From an uncultured Bacteroidales bacterium (lineage in GTDB: Bacteria > Bacteroidota > Bacteroidia > Bacteroidales > Bacteroidaceae), in the NCBI GenBank assembly GCA_937898885.1, contig CALDKD010000006.1:4547-68546 (forward strand): DNA of 64,000 nucleotides, given 5' to 3'. Below are positions 1-8,196 of the stretch, one piece after another (within the stretch, counting starts at the first letter, position 1; the number at the start of each line of letters is the position of its first letter). Below the pieces are notes generated by a model. The model worked only from the letters and a program-made list of their open reading frames with translations, made no database searches and had not been told where the DNA came from. The translations under genes and the position numbers were made by a program.

Positions 1-137
1 AGATGGGACGTAAGGCCGTATCATCACTTTTCGACTACATCAAGAATAAGAACATCTATATCCCGACTATCTACATCACAAAGGATAACCTCAAGTCAAG
101 TGATGTAAAGCCTTTCATGGACTATTTCGGTCTTTAA
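1..137 (+). CDS. C-terminal end of a periplasmic-binding / LacI-type sugar-binding protein (partial)
   Basis: The window opens inside a gene; the last 45 codons are visible, read in the frame beginning at base 3 and closed by TAA at 135-137. The segment IYIPTIYITKDNL resembles the end of the sugar-binding domain of LacI-family regulators and periplasmic sugar-binding proteins, where a final strand of the form P-x-x-I-x-T-K-x-N-x precedes a short helix. A hairpin terminator follows directly. The family call rests on a short stretch only, so the identity is tentative; the reading frame itself is secure from the codon pattern and the terminator. Confidence 0.45.
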   Translation, partial: MGRKAVSSLFDYIKNKNIYIPTIYITKDNLKSSDVKPFMDYFGL

Positions 138-159
138 TTGACTGTTTAGGCTAATAAGG

Positions 160-195
160 AACGGGTAGCTGCCGTATGGCGGTTACCCGTTTTTC
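160..195. terminator. Bidirectional hairpin terminator between convergent genes
   Basis: An 8-bp stem AACGGGTA / TACCCGTT (160-167 with 184-191) encloses a second small GCC/GGC stem and is followed by a T-rich run to about 198. It closes the partial gene on the left and overlaps the stop codon of the leftward gene on the right. Confidence 0.75.
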
Positions 196-767
196 TTTTG
201 GACTTCCATAAGTACATTTCCATATATCTCAGCCTTGCCCGTCACAGGCATTGGATAGGCACGTGAGCTTGACGGAACTCTGTACCAGGACACATTTCGT
301 CCGGATACATTCACACACACTCCACATCCTATTTCCGGTATTGTATCGATACTGAGAATGCCGGCCAGCTCTTCTGAGGATTTGCCGCCGGTTGTAATAA
401 TTGAATGGCACAATGGCATACGCATCAGCAGCGCATTGACATCAGCAGGCTCAACAATTTGCAGGAAGTTATCGCTTGCATTGTCTTTCAGACGGCATAC
501 TTTCTGCGCACTGTCAAAAAAGCCGAAGCCTTTCTCCTTACAGAAAGCGACAATACCCGCCTTGTCGAAACGTTTCTCCCCTTTAACCTCAAAACGATGA
601 GCATCCTCAAAAAAGAGCAGGCCTATGATACGCCAGAAATCATTTTGCCAGTTAGGATAGAAGAAATCCATACTCCACCTGTTTCGTGGAGGCGGGAAAC
701 TGCCTAGGAACAGCACGGTTCCATTCTCGGGCAAAAAAGGATCCAGCGGGTGCGACTCTGTTATCAT
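183..767 (-). CDS. Uracil-DNA glycosylase family protein
   Basis: A 194-residue protein of the uracil-DNA glycosylase superfamily, probably a single-domain base-excision enzyme or a relative of unknown substrate. The motif VLFLGSFPPP near residues 17-26 corresponds to the glycosylase motif that normally reads GxxPG/S, and the following F-Y-P-N-x-x-N-x-F-W segment is typical of the Bacteroidota branch. I chose the start MITES at 767 rather than the ATG at 776, because the upstream ATG lies in the T-run of the secG terminator. No catalytic residue can be assigned with certainty from sequence reading alone. It stands alone, converging on the gene to its left. Confidence 0.75.
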   Translation of the reverse strand: MITESHPLDPFLPENGTVLFLGSFPPPRNRWSMDFFYPNWQNDFWRIIGLLFFEDAHRFEVKGEKRFDKAGIVAFCKEKGFGFFDSAQKVCRLKDNASDNFLQIVEPADVNALLMRMPLCHSIITTGGKSSEELAGILSIDTIPEIGCGVCVNVSGRNVSWYRVPSSSRAYPMPVTGKAEIYGNVLMEVQKKNG

Positions 768-774
768 ACACAAC

Positions 775-804
775 ATAAAAAAGGGCTACCCGAAAGCAGC
801 CCTT
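775..804 (-). terminator. Terminator of the secG operon
   Basis: Read leftward, AAGGGCT (804-798) pairs with AGCCCTT (787-781) around a short loop and is followed by six T residues. It lies just after the secG stop codon. Confidence 0.8.
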
Positions 805-834
805 AGCTTTATCTGTCTATTTACGTCTGACTTA

Positions 835-1191
835 TTACTCAGCCGGAGTCTCTGGGATTGCAGGAATCTCCTCAGCCGACGGAACGTCGTAAATAGGAGT
901 GGTCTCAGGATTAACCATCATCTGCTCCTTGGCGGAATCCATCATAACCGAGCCTGACTCAACAGATCTCTGTCTGCCCACAAAAGCGGTTGCCACACTG
1001 AGAACAACAATGCAGGCGATAAGTGTCCAGGTTGACTTCTCAAGAAAATCGGTTGTCTTGCGGACACCCATAATCTGATTTGAGGATGAGAAACCGGCTG
1101 CAAGGCCGCCACCTTTTGAGTTCTGAATTGTTACTATGAAGCAAAGCAGCAAGGCGCAAATCACAATAACGATAAGTAAAACAGCGTACAT
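835..1191 (-). CDS. secG: Preprotein translocase subunit SecG
   Basis: A 118-residue SecG, the small non-essential subunit of the SecYEG protein-export channel in the inner membrane. Two hydrophobic segments are visible (about residues 2-22 and 55-72), joined by the conserved cytoplasmic loop with QNSKGGGLAAGF and an MGVRKTTDFLEK segment, which is the SecG family signature. The acidic, proline-rich tail after the second segment is common in Bacteroidota homologues. It is the last gene of a leftward operon (sigma-54 activator, lptE, hypothetical, secG) with 1-bp spacing to the gene before it and a hairpin terminator after it. Confidence 0.95.
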   Translation of the reverse strand: MYAVLLIVIVICALLLCFIVTIQNSKGGGLAAGFSSSNQIMGVRKTTDFLEKSTWTLIACIVVLSVATAFVGRQRSVESGSVMMDSAKEQMMVNPETTPIYDVPSAEEIPAIPETPAE

Positions 1192-1192
1192 T

Positions 1193-1969
1193 TTATTTGT
1201 CTTTTTTATTATTTATCTTCTCTATTTTCTCCAAATACCGAATTTGGTCTGCAAAGTAACTGCTTTTATTTGGAAAATTCAAGGATAACGACCGAATAAT
1301 TTCCATCGCTTCCTGATATCTGTGTTGTTTTATATAAATTCCGGCCAATGTCTCGGTAAAAAGCTCCTCATTGAGAACGGGTTTGTCATCGTCAGCCGCA
1401 TTGAATTCCTCATCCGGTTCCAAAGCGGAGGCCATAGCGACCGGAACATCCATAGCCGGGGCACTTACATTCAGACTAAGAGTATCATCGACATGGCCGC
1501 CGAAGATGCTGTCAAGCAGCGAGTCTGTCAAAGACAGGCGGTCACCTGAATGCGCCATTTCCTCAGCAGATATGTCAGAGGCATCCGCATCCAATCCCGC
1601 AGATGCCAGATAATCCTCAGATGCCGCGGAATACTCAGGCAGTTCCTGATCCATTTGCATGTCCTGGCCCAGGAAAGCATTTAACAGCACCATTGTGCGG
1701 TCATTCTCCAGTTGACCGGCCTGCCTGCGCGACATCGCATCGAGCATAACGCCCATCATCTCATCAACACAAGGCAGAAAGACACGCGAGCGGCTCATCT
1801 CCGAGTCAAAATCAGGAGAGCTCACACAATACATATTCTGCAGAAGAAGGATTCTGTAAATGTGTGAGTATGGGCAGGCGCTCACAGCCTCACGCAGGTC
1901 AGCCAAGGTATCTTGCCCCATATTCTCAGGATGAAGCGCCAGCTCAACTATGTCGCGTACAGAGAGCAT
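1193..1969 (-). CDS. Conserved hypothetical, TPR-like protein
   Basis: A 258-residue soluble protein without a signal peptide. The N-terminal part has helical repeats (the segment around SACPYSHIYRILLLQNMY), the middle is long, acidic and low in complexity (roughly residues 85-195), and the C-terminal 60 residues (ETLAGIYIKQHRYQEAMEII) look like one tetratricopeptide-type helix pair. Its position between lptE and secG, with 1-bp gaps on both sides, suggests translational coupling and an envelope-biogenesis link, as I recall for Bacteroidales genomes. I do not recognise a defined function; a scaffold role is only a guess. Confidence 0.7.
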   Translation of the reverse strand: MLSVRDIVELALHPENMGQDTLADLREAVSACPYSHIYRILLLQNMYCVSSPDFDSEMSRSRVFLPCVDEMMGVMLDAMSRRQAGQLENDRTMVLLNAFLGQDMQMDQELPEYSAASEDYLASAGLDADASDISAEEMAHSGDRLSLTDSLLDSIFGGHVDDTLSLNVSAPAMDVPVAMASALEPDEEFNAADDDKPVLNEELFTETLAGIYIKQHRYQEAMEIIRSLSLNFPNKSSYFADQIRYLEKIEKINNKKDK

Positions 1970-1970
1970 A

Positions 1971-2483
1971 CTACCAGTTTGCCACAGTGGCGTTGAATAT
2001 CTGATCTACAATCTCGTCAATCATCTGCTGCACGAGTTCCTCCTGTACGGATGAAAGCTGCTGTGAGGAGTCGTAGTCTCGTGAGGCGGAGAACGACTTG
2101 TCAAAGTCCTCCTTGTGATTTGTATTGTTCACGAACCTGACACTAACTGTCATTTTCAGTTGAACCATTGACGAATATCCGTCTGAAGATATTGATTTGT
2201 TTGTCTGGTCATATCCGGTAATCTCACCGGAAATCTGCAGATCGCCGTTAGCCTTAACCTGCTTCAGCTTGGTCTGACGCACATAAATGTCGCTGAGAGA
2301 CTGATTGAACATAGGCGCCATAGGAGACCACTGATAAGCGGCACGGTTGGTGAAGGCCTCAATTGTGATGCTTTTGACAACGTTGTAGTCTATGGATGCT
2401 CCATTGAACTTGTACGTCACTATGCACGATGCAAGGCAAAGACACATTACAGCACCAAAGAAGAATGTCAGGAAACGTCTCAT
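1971..2483 (-). CDS. lptE: LPS-assembly lipoprotein LptE-like
   Basis: A 170-residue lipoprotein of the LptE family, which plugs the LptD barrel in the outer membrane and helps insert lipopolysaccharide. A signal peptide with lipobox L-A-S-C at about residues 17-20 is followed by YKFNGASIDY and by an alternating strand pattern typical of the Bacteroidota LptE domain (V-K-S-I-T-I-E-A-F-T-N-R-A). Length fits the family. The gene begins 5 bp after the sigma-54 activator and ends 1 bp before the next gene, so it is a middle gene of the operon. LptD is not in the window. Confidence 0.85.
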   Translation of the reverse strand: MRRFLTFFFGAVMCLCLASCIVTYKFNGASIDYNVVKSITIEAFTNRAAYQWSPMAPMFNQSLSDIYVRQTKLKQVKANGDLQISGEITGYDQTNKSISSDGYSSMVQLKMTVSVRFVNNTNHKEDFDKSFSASRDYDSSQQLSSVQEELVQQMIDEIVDQIFNATVANW

Positions 2484-2488
2484 ACCAA

Positions 2489-3709
2489 TTATTCCAAGTT
2501 ATACTCCTTAATCTTGCGGTAAAGCGTGCGCTCTGAGATATTCAGGTCTTTGGCGGCATTCTTTCTGCGACCGTTATGCTTGGCAAGAGCCCGCTTTATC
2601 ATATCCTTCTCAACCTCGTCCAGCGAGAGAGTCTCCTCAACATATACCTCCGTATCCTGAATGTCATCATCATTGCTGTCGGCCTGACGTATGTGTGCAA
2701 CCCCGTCAGACATGGACTGATTTGCAAAAATAGGCACTGGTTGGACCGCCTGCGGCGCAACCTGCGTCTGCTGCGAGGAGAGGTTCTTGAGTTGTTCCTT
2801 CAGATCAGTGACATCACGTCTCAGATCGAACAGCACCTTATAAAGAATCTCTCGCTCATTCTCAAAAGAGTGAGCCTGAGAGGAAGAGTTTCCCGTAGCC
2901 ACCGGCAGCATTGACACACGCATATCCGGCAGGTATTCTCTAAGCTCTTCAGCAGATATAAGACGCTGCTCCGCCATAATAGACATCTGCTCAGTGATAT
3001 TCTTCAACTGACGTACATTTCCCGGCCAATGATAGCCCATCAGCATCTGACGGGCATCCTCGGTAAGTCTGAGCATCGGCATCTGGTACTGTTGCGCGCA
3101 ATCGTTGGCGAATTTCATAAAAAGCAGGAGTATGTCCTGTCCGCGCTCACGCAAAGGAGGGACTTTGATAGGTATGGTGTTCAGACGATAATAAAGGTCC
3201 TCGCGGAAACGCCCTTCCTCTATCGCCTTTGGCAAATCCACGTTAGTAGCCGCCACGATACGGACATTAGTCTTCTCCACCTTAGAGGAGCCTACCTTTA
3301 TGAACTCTCCCGTCTCCAGCACACGAAGCAGACGCGCCTGAGTGGCCAAAGGAAGCTCAGCCACCTCATCCAGAAAAATGGTACCGCCGTTTGCCTCGTC
3401 AAAATAGCCTTTGCGCTCGTTCACAGCACCGGTAAACGCGCCCTTCTCGTGTCCGAAAAGCTCAGAGTCAACAGTTCCTTCCGGTATTGAGCCGCAGTTC
3501 ACGGCAATGTACTGCTTAGACTTTCGCAGGCTGTTGGCGTGAATGATCTTTGGGATATTCTCCTTACCGGATCCACTCTCACCGGTAATCAACACAGACA
3601 AATCGGTTGATGCGACCTGAATGGCCACATCAATGGCCCGGTTCAGCTCCGGACAGTTTCCAACAATCTGGAAACGTTGTTTCATTTTTAGTACCTCATC
3701 GTTGTTCAT
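2489..3709 (-). CDS. Sigma-54-dependent transcriptional activator without receiver domain
   Basis: A 406-residue activator of RpoN-dependent promoters. The AAA+ domain begins almost at the N terminus: Walker A GESGSGKE (about residues 43-50), the sigma-54-contacting loop GAFTGA, Walker B FLDEVAEL and an arginine-finger region with FREDLYYRL. A variable linker of about 100 residues (coiled-coil plus acidic stretch) leads to a Fis-type helix-turn-helix, NAAKDLNISERTLYRKIKEYNLE being its last part. There is no response-regulator or GAF domain, so the input signal is not evident. It heads the operon with lptE and secG, an arrangement that suggests envelope-linked control. Confidence 0.9.
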   Translation of the reverse strand: MNNDEVLKMKQRFQIVGNCPELNRAIDVAIQVASTDLSVLITGESGSGKENIPKIIHANSLRKSKQYIAVNCGSIPEGTVDSELFGHEKGAFTGAVNERKGYFDEANGGTIFLDEVAELPLATQARLLRVLETGEFIKVGSSKVEKTNVRIVAATNVDLPKAIEEGRFREDLYYRLNTIPIKVPPLRERGQDILLLFMKFANDCAQQYQMPMLRLTEDARQMLMGYHWPGNVRQLKNITEQMSIMAEQRLISAEELREYLPDMRVSMLPVATGNSSSQAHSFENEREILYKVLFDLRRDVTDLKEQLKNLSSQQTQVAPQAVQPVPIFANQSMSDGVAHIRQADSNDDDIQDTEVYVEETLSLDEVEKDMIKRALAKHNGRRKNAAKDLNISERTLYRKIKEYNLE

Positions 3710-3734
3710 ATCCTCTTCCGCAATAGAAATCTGA

Positions 3735-3742
3735 CAAAAATA
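3735..3742 (-). promoter_or_regulatory. -7 box of the sigma-54 activator / lptE / secG operon
   Basis: Leftward TATTTTTG matches the Bacteroidota consensus TAnnTTTG and lies 26 bp upstream of the ATG at 3709. Confidence 0.55.
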
Positions 3743-3793
3743 CTGATTTCCCAGATAAAATCAGCAAAATTGGCAGATATTAACAAAATTCAG

Positions 3794-3801
3794 TATCTTC
3801 G
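3794..3801 (+). promoter_or_regulatory. -7 box variant before the dipeptidyl peptidase gene
   Basis: TATCTTCG, one base from the consensus TAnnTTTG, ends 16 bp before the ATG at 3818. Its position favours that ATG over the upstream in-frame start at 3770. Confidence 0.5.
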
Positions 3802-3817
3802 CATTAAAGTTCCTAAT

Positions 3818-5797
3818 ATGAAAAGAATATTTGTTTTTGGGCTGGCATTGGCAGCCGCACTGGGTATGAGAGCGCAGGAAGATAGAAGGATTCTTACTAT
3901 GGAGGAGGCCACACTTGGCACCGGTCTTAAGATACAGGATATAAAGCCGGTGTGGAGCGCCGACGGCAAGTCACTTTCATTTATCTCAGACGGACAGGAG
4001 ACGACTATCACCCTCTCCACCGGAAAAGCCAGGAGCATAGAGACATCGGCAAAGCCCCCCAAGGATGAGGTGAGAGACGAGGAGACCGAGGCCTGGGCTT
4101 ACGTCAGGGGAAACAATATCTTTTACAAAGACAAGGATGGGAAAGAAACGACCATCACAGATTACGATAACCCGGGCATAGTATGCGGACGCACCGTAAG
4201 CCGCAATGAGTTCGGCATTGAGAAAGGCATGTTCGTATCACCGGACGGAAACAAAATGGCTTTCTACAAGAAAGATGAGAGTCGCGTCACATTGTTCCCG
4301 CTTCTTGACATCAACACCCGCACCGGCTCTCTGAGATCCATACGCTATCCTATGAACGGAATGGAATCCGAGATAATTACGCTCGGTGTTTTTGACAAGA
4401 CCAGCGGAAAGACCGTGTGGATGAATGTCACAGACTTCACAGAAGAGCGTTATCTCACAAATATAACCTGGAGTCCGGACAGCCGCAGGATATATATACA
4501 GGTGCTTGACAGAGCGCAGAAAAACATGCATCTGAACTCATACGACGCTGAGACAGGAGCCTTCATCGCCACGCTCTTTACCGAGCACGACGACCGTTAT
4601 GTGGAGCCGCAGCATCCGCTGGTATTTCTGGATTCAGCCCCAGGCAGTTTCATATATGCCACCAATGTGCGCGACGGATACTGGAACCTTTATATAGGCA
4701 ACGAAGACGGAGGTGAGCCAAGGCGTCTTACCCGGACCGATGCAGATGTAGAGTACCTGTGCCAGCGAGGCAATTATGTGTATTACTATTCTTCTGAAGT
4801 ATCTCCGGTTGAGAGGCATCTGTTCCGCATAAATCTGAAGAGTGGCAGGCAGACACGTCTGACGCGCGACGCCGGCTGGCATAAGTGCGACGTGAGCCCG
4901 GACGGCAAATGGTTCATCGACAACTGGTCATCGCTGAATACTCCTCGCGTTGTGGCATACGGCTCAACGGACGGCAAGAGGTACAACGTATTCTTCACAC
5001 CGGAAGACCCCAGTGGAAAGCTGAATTACTCCAGCATTGAGATGGGTACAGTGAAAAGCGCCGACGGCAAGTACGACAATTGGTACCGGCTTATGAAGCC
5101 TCTGGATTTTGATCCGTCAAAGAAATATCCTGTAATACTGTATGTATATGGCGGTCCGCACAATCAGCTTGTCACAGACAGTTATCAGGCAAACCTGCGC
5201 CGATGGGAGATGTATATGGCGCAGCACGGATACGTGGTCTTTGTAATGGACGGCCGGGGAACTCCAAACCACGGTGAGGACTACGAGAAGGCTATCCATC
5301 GTCAGTGCGGAAAGGCGGAGATGGCCGACCAGATGAAAGGCATGGAGTGGCTGATGTCACATCCGTGGGTTGACAAGGAGCGGATTGGCGTTCACGGCTG
5401 GAGCTACGGCGGCTTTATGACGATATCACTTATGGTTAATTACCCGGATATCTTCAAGGTTGGTGTGGCAGGCGGTCCCGTAATCGACTGGAAATGGTAT
5501 GAGGTAATGTACGGCGAGAGATATATGGACACTGAGCAGACTAACCCCGAGGGCTTTGCGTCAACATCATTAATTCCAAGAGCCAAAGACCTGAAAGGCA
5601 AGCTGCTTATATGCCAGGGCGCGATTGACGAGACCGTAGTCTGGGAGCACAGCCTTAGTTTTGTCGAGTCTTGCATTAAAAACGGTGTTCAGGTTGATTA
5701 CTTCCCCTATCCCACCCACCTGCATAATGTGAGTGGCAAGGACAGAGTACACCTTATGACCAAGGTGACGGATTACTTTGAGGATTATCTCAAATAA
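3818..5797 (+). CDS. Prolyl dipeptidyl peptidase, S9B family (DPP IV-like)
   Basis: A 659-residue exported serine peptidase that removes N-terminal dipeptides, usually after proline or alanine. A signal peptide (MKRIFVFGLALAAALGMRAQ) leads into an eight-bladed propeller region rich in S-P-D-G-K repeats, then an alpha/beta-hydrolase domain. The catalytic serine is in HGWSYGGFMT, the acid is probably in GAIDETV, and the histidine is in THLHNVSG near the C terminus. It is somewhat shorter than typical DPP IV (about 720 residues). It is expected in the periplasm, feeding on imported oligopeptides. The start at 3818 is preferred because it gives a good signal peptide and follows a promoter-like box. 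Confidence 0.9.
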   Translation: MKRIFVFGLALAAALGMRAQEDRRILTMEEATLGTGLKIQDIKPVWSADGKSLSFISDGQETTITLSTGKARSIETSAKPPKDEVRDEETEAWAYVRGNNIFYKDKDGKETTITDYDNPGIVCGRTVSRNEFGIEKGMFVSPDGNKMAFYKKDESRVTLFPLLDINTRTGSLRSIRYPMNGMESEIITLGVFDKTSGKTVWMNVTDFTEERYLTNITWSPDSRRIYIQVLDRAQKNMHLNSYDAETGAFIATLFTEHDDRYVEPQHPLVFLDSAPGSFIYATNVRDGYWNLYIGNEDGGEPRRLTRTDADVEYLCQRGNYVYYYSSEVSPVERHLFRINLKSGRQTRLTRDAGWHKCDVSPDGKWFIDNWSSLNTPRVVAYGSTDGKRYNVFFTPEDPSGKLNYSSIEMGTVKSADGKYDNWYRLMKPLDFDPSKKYPVILYVYGGPHNQLVTDSYQANLRRWEMYMAQHGYVVFVMDGRGTPNHGEDYEKAIHRQCGKAEMADQMKGMEWLMSHPWVDKERIGVHGWSYGGFMTISLMVNYPDIFKVGVAGGPVIDWKWYEVMYGERYMDTEQTNPEGFASTSLIPRAKDLKGKLLICQGAIDETVVWEHSLSFVESCIKNGVQVDYFPYPTHLHNVSGKDRVHLMTKVTDYFEDYLK

Positions 5798-5826
5798 CAG
5801 AAACGCAGGCAATTTAGCTACAAGGT

Positions 5827-7299
5827 ATGAAAAGGAGTACATTGATAGTCGGAGGAGGACTGGCCGGACTGACAGCTGGAATATATGCCCTCAAGTATGG
5901 ATTCGACGTTACGATAATAGAGAAGAATGCCAAACCGGGAGGGTTATGCACAGGCTGGAAACGCCAGGGATACACAATAGACAACTGTCTTCATTGGATG
6001 ACCGGAACATCGCCACGTAATCCATTGAATGAGATACACCGTGAGATAAGGACAATCACAGATTCCGTTCCGATGCTCCAACGCGAGATCATGCACCGCC
6101 ACGACTATAAAGATGGCAGTCTCTACTTTTATAAAGATCCTGAGAAGCTTGAGAATGAGCTGCTGCGCGTAGCATCCGAGGATGCAAGGGAGATACACCG
6201 TTTTGTAAGACTGGTATGCGACTACCGCGATGGAGAGATGGTGCCAATCAAACCATTTGAGCAGATGGGCATAATTGATTACTGCCATCTACTCATCAGA
6301 ATGTGGCCCGTAATCAAGCATCACCTGCGCTACTCACACACATCACTTCAGAAGTACAGCGAGAGGTTCAAATCGCCAGTCATAAGACATTTTCTCACAT
6401 CCTATCTGCCAAAAGAATACTTTGCGGAGGCAATCTTCTACACATACGGAACATTTGCCTGCGGCGACGGAGATATCCCTATGGGAGGCTCGGAGGCTGC
6501 GGCACAAAGAATTCTTGACCGTTTCAAGGAGTTAGGCGGAGTATTCAAGCCGAGCCACGCGGCAAGCAGGTTCATCATTGACAAAAGCAGCCGGAAAGTG
6601 ACGGGAGTTGAGCTTACAGACGGAAAAATCATGAGTGCGGATTATTATATCGCGGCCTGCGATACATCTGTCACATTCAACACGCTGCTGCCTTCTGACT
6701 ATAAAGACAAGTTCTTTACGAAACGATACAATGACCCGGAAAAGTATCCCGTCTTCTCAAACTTCATCACATACCTTTCCATTCCCGCCCGCATTGTTCA
6801 GGGAGAGCCGGACATCATCACCATTGACAGCGGCGTCTTCACCAGCCTGCTTTTAAAACACTATGCCTACGAGCCGGGGTTTGCTCCGGAGGGACGCACC
6901 GTACTTCAGGTTCTACTGATCAGCAAGGATGAAGAATATGATTATTGGGAGAGGCTTTACAAGAAAGACAAGAATACGTATGACAAATGCAAGAACGCTC
7001 TGGCCAGAAAAATACAGGAAAGCATCGACCGGCATTTCAAGCTTCAGGAAGGTGAGTCTGAAATCATAGAGGTGCTTACTCCGTATAGTATGAACAGGTG
7101 GTGCGGCTCGTACAAGGGCTCCTATATGAGCTTTGTCCCCACGTCAAAGGCACCTATCGGCAATCATCTTGGGCGCATCAAGGGATTAGGCAACTTTCTG
7201 CTCGCATCGCAGTGGCAGACATCGCCAGGAGGCACGCCAAACGCAATCCAGTCTGGCAAATATGCCGCCGACAGACTTCGGAAAATGGCAGGAAAATAA
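5827..7299 (+). CDS. Phytoene-desaturase-like NAD(P)/FAD oxidoreductase
   Basis: A 490-residue flavoprotein of the CrtI / all-trans-retinol 13,14-reductase group. The N-terminal dinucleotide fold is clear: VGGGLAGLTAGIYALKYG (about residues 8-25), followed by the acidic end of strand 2 (IIEKN) and PGGLCTGW. The C terminus has the second FAD contact GLGNFLLASQWQTSPGG. Family members desaturate carotenoids or reduce retinoid-like double bonds, but there are no carotenoid genes nearby, so the substrate is unknown. It starts 29 bp after the peptidase gene and may be cotranscribed with it; it converges on ispE with a 9-bp gap. Confidence 0.8.
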   Translation: MKRSTLIVGGGLAGLTAGIYALKYGFDVTIIEKNAKPGGLCTGWKRQGYTIDNCLHWMTGTSPRNPLNEIHREIRTITDSVPMLQREIMHRHDYKDGSLYFYKDPEKLENELLRVASEDAREIHRFVRLVCDYRDGEMVPIKPFEQMGIIDYCHLLIRMWPVIKHHLRYSHTSLQKYSERFKSPVIRHFLTSYLPKEYFAEAIFYTYGTFACGDGDIPMGGSEAAAQRILDRFKELGGVFKPSHAASRFIIDKSSRKVTGVELTDGKIMSADYYIAACDTSVTFNTLLPSDYKDKFFTKRYNDPEKYPVFSNFITYLSIPARIVQGEPDIITIDSGVFTSLLLKHYAYEPGFAPEGRTVLQVLLISKDEEYDYWERLYKKDKNTYDKCKNALARKIQESIDRHFKLQEGESEIIEVLTPYSMNRWCGSYKGSYMSFVPTSKAPIGNHLGRIKGLGNFLLASQWQTSPGGTPNAIQSGKYAADRLRKMAGK

Positions 7300-7308
7300 C
7301 GCCTTGCG

Positions 7309-8187
7309 TCAGAGCAATGCGCGCTGAATGCAGGTCTGGCCGGGGAATTTGAGCTCAGGCTCCTCTACCGGTGCGTTGAAAATACCATATACTGTAGATC
7401 CGGAGCCACTCATCGCCGCATACAGCGCACCCATCTCGTACATTTTATCCTTCAGTGCCCCAATTTCAGGATGAAGGGTAAAGATACTCTTCTCGAAATC
7501 ATTTCCGATGGTGTCACGCCACTCGTTGACAGGAAGTCTGATAGCCTCAGACAACTCCAAAGCAGGACGTGCCGGAGTAACCAGACTATATGCCTCTTTG
7601 GTCGATACCTCAATATCCGGCTTTACCAGCAAGACAGTATAGCCTTTAAGTGACAGGCTTAATGGTTGCATCACATCCCCTATACCTGTTGCCAGAACCG
7701 GACGATTCTGAATAAAGAAAGCACAATCGGCACCAAGCCTTGCGGCATAACGCTCCATACAGGAGGCGGTCATACGCAAGCCGAAACGACGATTCAGCAA
7801 CAATATCATATTGGCGCAGTCTGACGATCCGCCACCCAGGCCAGCTCCGGACGGTATATGCTTATAGAGCATAATATCAACAGGTGGAAGGTCGAAATCC
7901 TCCAGCAGCATACGGTATGCGCGCGTTACGAGATTATCCGCCGGATTGCCAGGCAGCTGATTACCTTTTATGGTGACAGAGCAGGTCGCATCCTCATAAT
8001 ACGTGCCCTTCTCCATAATCTTATACAATAACGGACGGGCAGTCTTAATTATCTTCTTTACGTTAATCTCAAGCGCGTCCTGCACATTTACAGGATAAAA
8101 CACAGTCTCAATATCGTGGTATCCGTCAGGACGGCGCGCCACGACATTGAGTCCTATATTGATTTTCGCATTAGGAAATGCTATCAT
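7309..8187 (-). CDS. ispE: 4-diphosphocytidyl-2-C-methyl-D-erythritol kinase
   Basis: A 292-residue GHMP kinase that phosphorylates CDP-methylerythritol in the non-mevalonate isoprenoid pathway. The N terminus FPNAKINIGLNVVARRPDGYHD is the IspE signature (AKIN-L--GRR-DGYH), the ATP loop is HIPSGAGLGGGSSDCAN around residues 107-123, and the third GHMP motif is YAAMSGSGSTVYGIF near residue 255. Length is normal. It begins 9 bp after the flavoprotein of the Rnf operon and could be its last gene. An alternative is transcription from its own weak promoter, which I could not identify. Confidence 0.95.
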   Translation of the reverse strand: MIAFPNAKINIGLNVVARRPDGYHDIETVFYPVNVQDALEINVKKIIKTARPLLYKIMEKGTYYEDATCSVTIKGNQLPGNPADNLVTRAYRMLLEDFDLPPVDIMLYKHIPSGAGLGGGSSDCANMILLLNRRFGLRMTASCMERYAARLGADCAFFIQNRPVLATGIGDVMQPLSLSLKGYTVLLVKPDIEVSTKEAYSLVTPARPALELSEAIRLPVNEWRDTIGNDFEKSIFTLHPEIGALKDKMYEMGALYAAMSGSGSTVYGIFNAPVEEPELKFPGQTCIQRALL

Positions 8188-8196
8188 AATCTATTG

